DNA from: Verrucomicrobiales bacterium | Lineage (GTDB): Bacteria > Verrucomicrobiota > Verrucomicrobiia > Verrucomicrobiales > DEV007 | NCBI GenBank assembly: GCA_013911195.1 | Contig: JACETS010000017.1 | Span: 1 to 24,119 of the forward strand | DNA: 24,119 nt | Direction: 5' to 3' | Part shown: positions 17,272 through 24,119 of the stretch, piece by piece | Layout of the letters: every line of letters starts with the position of its first letter | Position numbering within the stretch: the stretch's first letter is position 1 | Made by a program: the position numbers and the translations under genes | The notes under the pieces: generated by a model | Databases searched by the model: none | Told to the model about the DNA's origin: nothing | Seen by the model: only the letters and a program-made list of their open reading frames with translations

Positions 17272-18693
17272 CTAGTTATCTTTTAAAACACTTTCCCTCC
17301 AGTGTTTAAGCTTATTTTTCAAGGTGTTAACAATTTCAATATTACTATCTGAAACATTTTTTTTTTCAGAGACGTCTTTTTCTAGATCGTAGAGTTCTGT
17401 TTCGCCCGTTTCGAATTTTTCTATAAGCTTCCAATCTCCTTCACGAATGGCCCCACCGCTGAAGCCTCCCAAAAAATGAGGCTTACTCAAAGGGTAGTGC
17501 CAGAAAATTGTTCTTTTGATTATATGCTTTGCATTAATAAGGTTTGAAAGAATTGAAATACCATCTTTGCCATCAGTATTCCTTCCATCAATTGCATGAA
17601 ATATTGTAGGATAAAAGTCGGTATTGACTGTAGGCTGATGACTTAGAGATCCTGCCTTAATCTTAGTAGGCCATTGAACAATGAGCGGGACTCGTATTCC
17701 ACCTTCGTACAATTGACTCTTTCCTCCCCGAAGCGGATCATTCGAAGTAATGTTGGTTTCCCCGCCATTATCACTAGTGAAAATAAAAATTGTATTTTTT
17801 AACAAACCTAAGGATTCAAGTTCAGATCGAATTTTACCAATCCCATCATCAATTCCCTCCAGCATTGCCGCCAAGTGAGGGTTGTGATGAACGGCCCAAT
17901 GATTAAGAGGATCTCCTTTACCTAATCCTGCATCTTCGCAAATATAACATCTCTCTCGCCCAGACTTTCCAGGGGGATGTTTTTTGCGATACTTTGCTAC
18001 AAGGTCTGGGCGTCCATTTAAAATAGTATGAGGGGCATAATGAGAAAGGTATAGAAAGAAAGGATTCTCTTTATTCCGTCTGATAAATTCAACAGCTTCT
18101 AGGTTGAGTCTGTCAGTCAAATTTTCCTCCTTTCCTAAACGATTATCTTTAAAATCTATCCACCTGATTGGTTGTGTTCTAAAAACATATGGCCATGTAT
18201 TTGCACCATTACCAACTGATTTTACTTCACTGCCGGTATTCCAGTCAAAACCATGATCCGTGGGTCGACTTTCCTTTTTTGCTCCATGGTATTTATAACC
18301 TGATAGGTGCCACTTACCGATCATACCTGTCTTATAACCTAATTTCTTAAGCGCTTCGGGTAGAGTTTTTAAATCATGAGAAAGATGCTCATCAGAGTCT
18401 GGTCTTAAATAATCTGTGATTCCAAGTCTTCCCGGATAATACCCTGTAAGAAGAGCCGCCCTGTAAGGAGAACAGACCGGAGCCGCAGCATAGGCCTGAG
18501 TAAATCTCATTCCTTCTTTTGCCATCCGATCAAGGTTGGGGGTCTCATGAAAAGTATTTCCGTAACAACCAAGTTCACTCCAACCAAGGTCGTCTGCGAG
18601 AACAAAAACAATGTTAGGTCTTTCAGTAGAGAAGGAATTCTGAATTGAAATAATTAAGATTATAGTATTCAACAACTGAATAACTGGCCTCAT
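17272..18693 (-). CDS. secreted sulfatase (arylsulfatase-A-like), CSPYR motif
   Basis: A 473-residue type I sulfatase with signal peptide (MRPVIQLLNTIILIISIQNS). Metal Asp34-Asp35 lie in FVLADDLGWSELGCYG, the formylglycine motif is C74-S-P-Y-R, K127-W-H129 is in IGKWHLSG, H218/H222 are in SHYAPH, and D308-N309 are in FTSDNGGETN. PLRGGKSQLYEGGIRVPLIV follows. It ends in the usual C-terminal subdomain (REGDWKLIE...ELYDLEKD). It should remove sulfate esters from an external, probably glycan, substrate. An insertion at about 236-265 (KKHPPGKSGRERCYICEDAG) brings a C249-x-x-C252 pair near the substrate face. An AAAGG ribosome-binding site overlaps the stop of the gene before it, so the two sulfatases are probably coupled. 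Confidence 0.94.
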   Translation of the reverse strand: MRPVIQLLNTIILIISIQNSFSTERPNIVFVLADDLGWSELGCYGNTFHETPNLDRMAKEGMRFTQAYAAAPVCSPYRAALLTGYYPGRLGITDYLRPDSDEHLSHDLKTLPEALKKLGYKTGMIGKWHLSGYKYHGAKKESRPTDHGFDWNTGSEVKSVGNGANTWPYVFRTQPIRWIDFKDNRLGKEENLTDRLNLEAVEFIRRNKENPFFLYLSHYAPHTILNGRPDLVAKYRKKHPPGKSGRERCYICEDAGLGKGDPLNHWAVHHNPHLAAMLEGIDDGIGKIRSELESLGLLKNTIFIFTSDNGGETNITSNDPLRGGKSQLYEGGIRVPLIVQWPTKIKAGSLSHQPTVNTDFYPTIFHAIDGRNTDGKDGISILSNLINAKHIIKRTIFWHYPLSKPHFLGGFSGGAIREGDWKLIEKFETGETELYDLEKDVSEKKNVSDSNIEIVNTLKNKLKHWRESVLKDN

Positions 18694-18701
18694 GGTTAGA
18701 A

Positions 18702-18706
18702 CCTTT
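18702..18706 (-). promoter_or_regulatory. Shine-Dalgarno AAAGG for the CSPYR sulfatase
   Basis: On the minus strand AAAGG lies 8 bases before the ATG ending at 18693 and overlaps the TAA of the upstream sulfatase (18705-18707). This suggests coupled reinitiation. The surrounding AGGTTCTAA (18696-18704) recurs in front of the ThuA gene starting at 21103. Confidence 0.5.
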
Positions 18707-20015
18707 ATTTAACTGGATTAAGTTTTGCTGCTTTCTTTGGCATCAAGTCAATTGCTTCTTGGAGAAGTTTTCTATCAATCTCAGCGGCGGTACCAACTCC
18801 TGACTTGATCGGATTTTCCTCCATTCGATCACTAAGTGCGTAAAGAGTTCCATCCCTATATAATTTGTGACGCTGGTTCTGCGACCATACAATTTCAAGA
18901 CCATTCACACCTTGGCCATGTTTTTCTGCGGCAGGCTTAAATTTTGGGTAGTAGTACTGAAAAATATATTTCCTTGGATTACCTTGCTTGCCCTTGCACT
19001 GAGGCCAGAAACTTCGTCCATCCAATTTCACCTTTGGTAACTTAGCATTTGTTATGTCAGCAATGGTGGGCAGAAAATCAGAAAAATCGACTAAATCATT
19101 AACAAGTATTCCCGCAGGGACAGTCCCTGGACAGTTAATAATTAATGGCGCATGAGTGCCTCCATCAGTTGCTAATGCCTTTTCTCCAGATCGATTCTCA
19201 TTTCCATAGGGATAGGTAAGTGATCGATGAGCACCATTATCAGTTGTATAAATAATGACCGTCTTCTCACGCAATTTATTTTTTTCTAAGGCATCCACAA
19301 TTTTACCAACGCACTTGTCTGCATAAAGGGTCATATCACGGAAATATTTTAAGCTTTTGGGTTCAGATCCTTGATGGTCAGAATTACTGTCAGGGGTCGC
19401 TACAAAGGGAGAATGCACTAACAACATCGGATAGTAGGCAAAAAATGGTTGTGACTTATGTTTTGAAATAAACTCAATTAGATAATCAGTTAGAATATCC
19501 GGACCGTAATCCTCTTTTGTTGTTTCCATTATTTTTCCATCCCGCACCAAACTGGGGTGCCAGAATCGAGAACGTGTAGTTCCCGGATAATTCCACAAAC
19601 AATAATTATCAAATCCAGATTCTGGTGCTGTAGTACCCCTATCACCATTATGTAGTTGCCATTTTCCTGCAACTGCGGTCGCATAACCTGCATCTTTCAT
19701 CATGTGAGCAAAAGTAATCTCATCCTTATCTAAAGTGCCAAATTGAACGTAATTTCGAATACCGTCTCGCCCGGTCATAATTTTGACACGGCTGGAAGTG
19801 CATACTGGCTCAGAATAACAATGATTAAACTTGGCACCAGTTTGAGCCAAGGCATCTAGACGAGGAGTGGAGAAGAATTTACTTCCATAGCAACCATAAT
19901 TATCAGCGGCTGAGTCATCAGCCATCATGAGAATCACGTTGAGTCTCTCATCGGCTTGAGAAAGCCTGAGTAAAATGCAAATAATTAAATATATATAAAT
20001 AAATATTTTTTTCAC
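18705..20015 (-). CDS. secreted sulfatase-like protein with non-consensus CTSSR motif
   Basis: A 436-residue type I sulfatase homologue. It starts at a GTG (20015-20013) that overlaps the upstream stop as GTGA. Signal peptide at 1-21 (MKKIFIYIYLIICILLRLSQ). Metal Asp33-Asp34 are in MMADDSAADNYGCYG, K118-W-Q120 replaces KWH, H201 is in LLVHSPF, and D259-N260 are in YTTDNGA. The active-site segment is EPVC72-T-S-S-R76VKIMTG, where the family consensus is CxPxR (as I recall, usually CTPSR in this subgroup), so the proline is a serine. The codons TGC ACT TCC AGC CGT read this clearly, and TCC is one base from CCC. The enzyme may still be matured, be poorly matured, or be inactive. If active it would hydrolyse sulfate esters. 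It is downstream of, and coupled to, a ThuA gene. Confidence 0.92.
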   Translation of the reverse strand: MKKIFIYIYLIICILLRLSQADERLNVILMMADDSAADNYGCYGSKFFSTPRLDALAQTGAKFNHCYSEPVCTSSRVKIMTGRDGIRNYVQFGTLDKDEITFAHMMKDAGYATAVAGKWQLHNGDRGTTAPESGFDNYCLWNYPGTTRSRFWHPSLVRDGKIMETTKEDYGPDILTDYLIEFISKHKSQPFFAYYPMLLVHSPFVATPDSNSDHQGSEPKSLKYFRDMTLYADKCVGKIVDALEKNKLREKTVIIYTTDNGAHRSLTYPYGNENRSGEKALATDGGTHAPLIINCPGTVPAGILVNDLVDFSDFLPTIADITNAKLPKVKLDGRSFWPQCKGKQGNPRKYIFQYYYPKFKPAAEKHGQGVNGLEIVWSQNQRHKLYRDGTLYALSDRMEENPIKSGVGTAAEIDRKLLQEAIDLMPKKAAKLNPVK

Positions 20016-21103
20016 TTGTAGTACTCCACCTTACGCGGCTTAACACCAAGCTTCTCATAATTAAATCCAGGCTTCAATGGATTGTAATCACCGACTATTG
20101 CCACAGATCGATCCGGTTTGATCGCTTTTTCCATACCTAGTCCCCAGTAAACGGCATTAACCGTCATTCTCCTAACTCCTTCATTTCCCAGATCCCTTGC
20201 AGAGCCCATTGTAAAATGGAATATCTTGGAAGTTTTGCCCTTGTTTCCAGTCCATGTTTTCGTCCAAGCAACAGGCAGTGGCTCTTTATTAGTATTTGGC
20301 GGTGCGTCCTCCTCAAGATTAATTAATGGCTGACCAAGAACTAATGAAGTGCAGTCATCAGGGAAAGGATTCTTGTCATCATGACAGCGATAGACATCTG
20401 ATGTTCCCCAGATATCTCCCACTCCAATAAGAATAGGATGTTTCCGGTTCTCTGGAACGATCACCCCCCGTGTTGCTTCTCGATGCCAACCACCATGGTG
20501 CCCCATGAAAGTGCCTCCCAACATCTTTCGCAGTGAAACATTTTTGCCCTCCTTCTTATATTTTAAGCCACCCCAAAAACCATGATTGGCGGTCCGCAAG
20601 GCAATGAGAGGTTTTCCCGAATCAAAGTAATCATAGAAATGCTTCATCTGCTGTTCAGGGAGATTCATAAATCGCGAAATCCAAATTACACAGTCAGCAT
20701 TGGTTAAAAACTCAAGACCAGGAATATTATGACGTTTTTCTTTGTCCTTGAAAGGAGCAGGAACTGTTGGATCGACTTCACCTTTTTCATTCACTGAAAA
20801 CAAAACTGTACAATCAAAACCATGATGATTGGAAAGAACCTTCGCGAGCATTGGCATAGATTGCTCGCTACGATATTCCTGCTCAGCAGCAATCAGCACT
20901 ACATGCTTTCCTTTTCCTGGTCCATCTGATCCAGAATATTTAAGCCACAGATCATTTTTTGAGACAGCGTTCTTAGGGTTTTCATTTTGAGCTTTAGAAT
21001 CATTGGAAAAATCGATGCAGAGCACGCAGAACAGAAATAATTGGGTCATATGAATCGAGCTCATCATTTTTTTTAACTTACTGCATTCCAAAAAGAGCAT
21101 CAT
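20012..21103 (-). CDS. ThuA-like (glutamine amidotransferase-like fold) exported protein
   Basis: A 363-residue protein. The ATG ending at 21103 is preceded by AGAGG at 5 bases; ATGs at residues 13-14 would shorten the n-region of the signal sequence (MTQLFLFCVLCI, 19-30). The ThuA-like core is at about 62-335: KGKHVVLIAAEQEYRSEQSM (64-83), ADCVIWISRFMNLPEQQMKH (136-155), GKPLIALRTANHGFWGG (163-179), GTFMGHHGGWH (197-207), and a late FHFTMGSARDLGNEGVRRM with the closing NAVYWGLGM. ThuA proteins are linked to trehalose and other disaccharide utilisation, including keto-sugar routes, and here the protein appears exported. The exact reaction is unknown. Its stop overlaps the GTG of the sulfatase-like gene, which supports joint action on one substrate. 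Confidence 0.87.
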   Translation of the reverse strand: MMLFLECSKLKKMMSSIHMTQLFLFCVLCIDFSNDSKAQNENPKNAVSKNDLWLKYSGSDGPGKGKHVVLIAAEQEYRSEQSMPMLAKVLSNHHGFDCTVLFSVNEKGEVDPTVPAPFKDKEKRHNIPGLEFLTNADCVIWISRFMNLPEQQMKHFYDYFDSGKPLIALRTANHGFWGGLKYKKEGKNVSLRKMLGGTFMGHHGGWHREATRGVIVPENRKHPILIGVGDIWGTSDVYRCHDDKNPFPDDCTSLVLGQPLINLEEDAPPNTNKEPLPVAWTKTWTGNKGKTSKIFHFTMGSARDLGNEGVRRMTVNAVYWGLGMEKAIKPDRSVAIVGDYNPLKPGFNYEKLGVKPRKVEYYK

Positions 21104-21108
21104 TAGAA

Positions 21109-21113
21109 CCTCT
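21109..21113 (-). promoter_or_regulatory. Shine-Dalgarno AGAGG deciding the start of the ThuA gene
   Basis: On the minus strand AGAGG is followed by TTCTA and the ATG ending at 21103. It supports this start over the later ATGATG at residues 13-14. It is one of the few clear Shine-Dalgarno sequences in the window and lies in the 12-base gap after the TIM-barrel gene. Confidence 0.55.
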
Positions 21114-21115
21114 AA

Positions 21116-22015
21116 TTATAAAGCTGCAGCCTTGAGCGCCTTCTGGATGAGCGCCTTGGTTTTTAATGAACCTTCAATCGGGTCCACTCGGTGACCTTCA
21201 AATTCGATGGAGATCACCCCAGAGTATGAAGACTCATAGATAATTTTAATCATCTTGTAAAAGTCGGTGTTTGTTTCATTACCTTTATCATCGAACCTCA
21301 GCGCCTTGGCACAAACAGCTGGAGCATAAGGGAGACTCTTAGTCACCCCATCATACCTATTATAACGACCAAAGTTATTAAAGTCCGGTAAAAGTCCTGC
21401 GTTGGGTTTATTGATTTTCTTCATCGCAGCTAAGAGCCAATCTGGATCCTGTGAGTTGCCTCCATGAGGCTCTATCACAATCTTCACTCCGGTTCCTTTG
21501 GCGTAATCACACAAAGCACCCAGACCCTTGGCCGCATTTTCAAGATTCTCATCGCGATTTCCTCCAGAACGACAATTTACTCTGATAGCATCACAACCTA
21601 ATTGTGCAGCGCAATCCACCCAACCTTTGTGTTCATCAACTGCTTGCGAACGTTCTTTGGAATCCTTTGAGTCCAGCTGATTCTTTGCATCAACTAAAAT
21701 CAACACATTCTTCATACCTTCACCAGTAGTCCGCTTAACTAATTCACCAACATATTTTTTGTCAGTATGTTTTTCCTTAAATGGCCTGTTCCAGTATTCG
21801 ATATGGGTAATACCCAATTTATCTTTCGCTAAAGCAGGATAATCCAGATGGTCAAGTTTCCCGGAACCAATCCATCTGTGAAAGGTGTATTCCTGAATAC
21901 CAATTTGAAAACGGTTTGGATCATTTTTATCTTTTGCATGAAGCGCTGGAGCAAATGAAATAGTCGGAGCGGCCAAAGCGGCACCACCAAGAAAGGAACG
22001 TCGAGAAAGTTTCAT
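21116..22015 (-). CDS. Tat-exported TIM-barrel sugar isomerase/epimerase-like protein
   Basis: A 299-residue protein with a twin-arginine signal MKLSRRSFLGGAALAAPT. From about residue 35 it is an AP-endonuclease-2-type TIM barrel as in xylose isomerase/hydroxypyruvate isomerase/epimerase-like proteins: IGIQEYTFHRW (38-48), LGITHIEYW (67-75), DAIRVNCRSGG (142-152), VKIVIEPHGG (177-186, with E182), LLPDFNNFGRY (208-218, with D211) and VISIEFEGH (267-275, with E271/E273). The acidic residues at strand ends fit the family's divalent-metal site. It would rearrange or epimerise a sugar or keto-sugar outside the cytoplasm. The substrate is unknown. It sits between two ThuA genes, an arrangement that suggests a sugar-modifying pathway. 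Confidence 0.9.
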   Translation of the reverse strand: MKLSRRSFLGGAALAAPTISFAPALHAKDKNDPNRFQIGIQEYTFHRWIGSGKLDHLDYPALAKDKLGITHIEYWNRPFKEKHTDKKYVGELVKRTTGEGMKNVLILVDAKNQLDSKDSKERSQAVDEHKGWVDCAAQLGCDAIRVNCRSGGNRDENLENAAKGLGALCDYAKGTGVKIVIEPHGGNSQDPDWLLAAMKKINKPNAGLLPDFNNFGRYNRYDGVTKSLPYAPAVCAKALRFDDKGNETNTDFYKMIKIIYESSYSGVISIEFEGHRVDPIEGSLKTKALIQKALKAAAL

Positions 22016-22061
22016 GGTGTGTATTCTACCAACTAGAATATAAAAGGGAAGCTACTAACGC

Positions 22062-23015
22062 TTATTTTCTACGATTTTTGTAATTCATCATAGAATCAGT
22101 GGTACCCACAAGATCATCCTCATTAGTTATGCCTTGGAATACCAGCGGCATAAAAGGTGCCGGATCTTCCTTCAGACTCCATGCAATTCCTCTAAATAAT
22201 ATTAATCGATACATTGGATCAAAATACGTGTAAGTGTAATGACCAGTAGTAGTACCAAAGACTCGCCCCTTACCAGATTTGTAGGTCCAAAAGGCATCAC
22301 TACGAACTTGTTTGTTCTTAAGAATATCTGCGAAAGATATAGCATTGTTGTCCAATTTAGGAGCAATGGCTCCAATAACTTCGACGTTATCCCGCTTTAA
22401 GAGATTCCAATAAGATTCATCATTAAAGGTCACTGATTTAGGTAAGCCCTTAAATGCTGGATGTTCATTTTTAAGATACAAAGGATGACTCTTATCAAAC
22501 TTACCCCAATGAGAGTGTTTATTACCTTGCCAGGAACATCCAATACACCCTACTAACTTATTTGCACGATCAATTGGACGCATAATGCAAGACTCATGAA
22601 TTGAAACAACACTACCTCCTTGATCAACAAATTTTTGATACATCGAAAATTGCTTATCTGTTAAATCTGGAAGATGCAAAAATTGAATCATTAGATCAGC
22701 TCGATCGAACTGCTCTTGAGTTGGAAACAGGTATGCCTCTTCCACAGTGACTCTTGGGACTGTCTTTAGCATTGGAACAAATAATTCCTTTATTCGAACA
22801 TAGTCATGTTCACCACCTCCATGATCTTCAGGTCCATATAGCCAAAGAATTCGAATATCACGACTCAGTTTGGTATCTTTAAATTGACCAGTTAGCTTTA
22901 TTATTTCCTGTTTAGGAATTAGTTCATTTGGTTTCGGAATTGTTCGACTTCCACGATCAGCTGCAACCAATAAGCCAACTGTTCCCATTAATGAAATTAA
23001 GAGTGATTTTTTCAT
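22062..23015 (-). CDS. ThuA-like exported protein
   Basis: A 317-residue protein with signal peptide MKKSLLISLMGTVGLLVAA. The ThuA-like core is at about 53-285: IRILWLYGPEDHGGGEHDY (54-72), ADLMIQFLHLPDLTDKQF (106-123), GGSVVSIHESCIMRP (133-147), LVGCIGCSWQGNKHSHWG (154-171), and a C-terminal GKGRVFGTTTGHYTYTYFDP (248-267) followed by LILFRGIAWS, which is the most diagnostic part of the family. It differs strongly from the ThuA protein at 20012-21103, so the two probably have different roles. It lies 46 bases upstream of the TIM-barrel gene on the same strand. I see no Shine-Dalgarno sequence before its ATG. Confidence 0.9.
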   Translation of the reverse strand: MKKSLLISLMGTVGLLVAADRGSRTIPKPNELIPKQEIIKLTGQFKDTKLSRDIRILWLYGPEDHGGGEHDYVRIKELFVPMLKTVPRVTVEEAYLFPTQEQFDRADLMIQFLHLPDLTDKQFSMYQKFVDQGGSVVSIHESCIMRPIDRANKLVGCIGCSWQGNKHSHWGKFDKSHPLYLKNEHPAFKGLPKSVTFNDESYWNLLKRDNVEVIGAIAPKLDNNAISFADILKNKQVRSDAFWTYKSGKGRVFGTTTGHYTYTYFDPMYRLILFRGIAWSLKEDPAPFMPLVFQGITNEDDLVGTTDSMMNYKNRRK

Positions 23016-23072
23016 GGTATATGATAATTATTAATCCTAGCTCAGCATCAATATACAGGGAAGATATAAAAT

Positions 23073-23078
23073 ATTATA
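23073..23078 (-). promoter_or_regulatory. possible -10 element (TATAAT) before the ThuA gene
   Basis: The minus strand of the 85-base gap 23016-23100 contains a perfect TATAAT about 57 bases before the ThuA start, in AGTAGTATAATATTTTATAT. No convincing -35 lies 16-18 bases upstream, and such AT-rich matches arise easily by chance. If real, it would allow the ThuA-TIM-ThuA-sulfatase genes to be transcribed separately from the GH5-like gene. Confidence 0.25.
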
Positions 23079-23100
23079 CTACTGTAATTAAGAGTTAGGA

Positions 23101-24119
23101 TTAATCTCTAATAAGATCAACTTTATCCAAATAAAGAATCTGTTGTTTCGAGCCAACATCAAATTCAAGTCGTACATCCATTACAGTTTCAGCATTGTGA
23201 GTGTAAAGCCTCGTATAAAACTGAGGATTTTTCCCAACATCTATCCATTCTCCATCGGCTTCAGCGCTATCATAAATTGATTTCATGTCTTCAACATTCT
23301 TAAGACTGATCTTGATTCGCCCTTCTCCACCTTCACATGCGGCTATAAAAGAAATTTTGTAAGTTTGACCTTTAATTAGATGTATTAATGTTCTGCCAGG
23401 CACACCATTGTATCCATTCTTATCTTTATATGTCTGGAGGTATAATTGCCCTTCGGAATCAACAGGCACATTCAATTTAAGCATACTGATTCCACTAAAA
23501 GCTTTCTTTCCATAAATATATTCCCTTGAAATCTTCTCGGAAGTCAGCCGCCATGCATAATCTGGCTTAAAAAATTCACCATTAATAACCTGAGATATTT
23601 TTGGACACGCTCCGGCTTTCACTCCAGTAAGCTTGTTCAAAACAGTCTTGTTCCATCCTGTCTCAGAATTAAAAATACCGAATACTCTCTGGTTGTTTTG
23701 TATACCCGTGTACCACATACTACCAATGTTATGAGCTTCAAAAAGGTCAATATGGTGATCCAACCATTTGTTCAAATCTTGATTAGAGCGTTTTGGAAAT
23801 AACCAGCATCCCCATTCGGTAGTAACAACTGGAATATCTACACCAATTCTTTTTTTCCAATTTACAGCATGGATTATTTCCTTTGTGATCGGATCTTTCC
23901 ATTTCGATTCATCGTTTCCAAGTTCCATAGTCCACATGGAAAAATTAAGACCATCCCTGTGTCTTGGACTGTAAAAATGGATTGCTACACCTGTATTAAT
24001 ATCATCATAAAATTTGTCGCCATCTTCAAATTGATATGTCAGGTATTTTTCAGTCACAAAAGGGTATAAAAATTCTGAATCATTATGGCCTGGCGCTCCA
24101 ATTAAAATTGGACGATCAG
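23101..24119 (-). CDS. GH5-like glycoside hydrolase with CBM-like C-terminus (5'-partial)
   Basis: The frame runs open past the GTG at 24057 to the window edge (upstream residues DRPILIGAPGHNDSEFLYPF), so the start is outside. In numbering from 24057, the barrel's second half is visible: IHFYSPRH (26-33, the H-x-Y-x-P strand-6 motif of GH5 cellulase-like enzymes), VVTTEWGCW with probable nucleophile E81, and the strand-8 IGSMWYTG (111-118). The acid/base Glu would lie beyond the window. After residue about 150 comes a CBM4/9-like beta-sandwich: VINGEFFKPDYAWRL, GRTLIHLIKGQTYKISFIAA, and LYLDKVDLIRD at the end. It probably cleaves a beta-linked glycan outside the cytoplasm. The exact GH5 subfamily and linkage cannot be read here. 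It is the most upstream gene of the leftward glycan block. Confidence 0.8.
   Translation of the reverse strand, partial: DRPILIGAPGHNDSEFLYPFVTEKYLTYQFEDGDKFYDDINTGVAIHFYSPRHRDGLNFSMWTMELGNDESKWKDPITKEIIHAVNWKKRIGVDIPVVTTEWGCWLFPKRSNQDLNKWLDHHIDLFEAHNIGSMWYTGIQNNQRVFGIFNSETGWNKTVLNKLTGVKAGACPKISQVINGEFFKPDYAWRLTSEKISREYIYGKKAFSGISMLKLNVPVDSEGQLYLQTYKDKNGYNGVPGRTLIHLIKGQTYKISFIAACEGGEGRIKISLKNVEDMKSIYDSAEADGEWIDVGKNPQFYTRLYTHNAETVMDVRLEFDVGSKQQILYLDKVDLIRD

Overview
The window reads as an AT-rich, very compact piece of a marine-type Verrucomicrobiota genome, or at least one from the Planctomycetota-Verrucomicrobiota side of the PVC group. The signs are: sulfatases; ThuA-like proteins; CotH/lamin-tail proteins; 'planctomycete-type' cytochromes (DUF1549/DUF1553 and DUF1587/1592/1588/1585) with Tat-exported DUF1501 and DUF1552 partners; and a C-terminal module with a D-x-D-x-D...NxLEYxxGTNP calcium-loop followed by a small beta domain, which I associate with Verrucomicrobiota secreted proteins. 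Nearly every product carries a Sec or Tat signal. Only the two GNAT acetyltransferases look cytoplasmic. Species or family cannot be fixed from the sequence alone.

The layout is four blocks. (1) 1-2495 (+): the 3' part of a large CotH/chitobiase/lamin-tail surface protein. (2) 6589-2501 (-): GNAT acetyltransferase, then the DUF1549/DUF1553 cytochrome, then DUF1501, which starts inside the cytochrome stop codon (ATGA). (3) 6652-17258 (+): YWTD beta-propeller, GNAT, an 855-residue sulfatase with a long C-terminal extension, a PQQ-like propeller, a SIMPL-domain protein, the DUF1587/1592/1588/1585 cytochrome with a discoidin-like insertion, and DUF1552 (HXXSHH). (4) 24119-17272 (-): GH5-like glycosidase with a CBM-like tail (cut by the window edge), ThuA, Tat-exported TIM-barrel isomerase-like protein, second ThuA, sulfatase with an altered CTSSR active-site motif, and a CSPYR sulfatase.

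Blocks 2 and 3 diverge from one 62-base gap, the only divergent gap in the window. Blocks 1/2 and 3/4 converge with 5 and 13 bases between stop codons. No gap exceeds 100 bases, and I see no convincing intrinsic terminator, tRNA, rRNA, CRISPR array, insertion sequence or integration site. Several genes start with GTG or TTG, and Shine-Dalgarno sequences are mostly weak or absent.

Taken together, the genes suggest periplasmic or surface processing of sulfated glycans: sulfatases, a GH5-like enzyme, ThuA and TIM-barrel sugar enzymes, and carbohydrate-binding folds. This is combined with two parallel modules, each pairing a large c-type cytochrome with a Tat-signal partner. The family functions of these modules are not established, and they are the most interesting part of the window.
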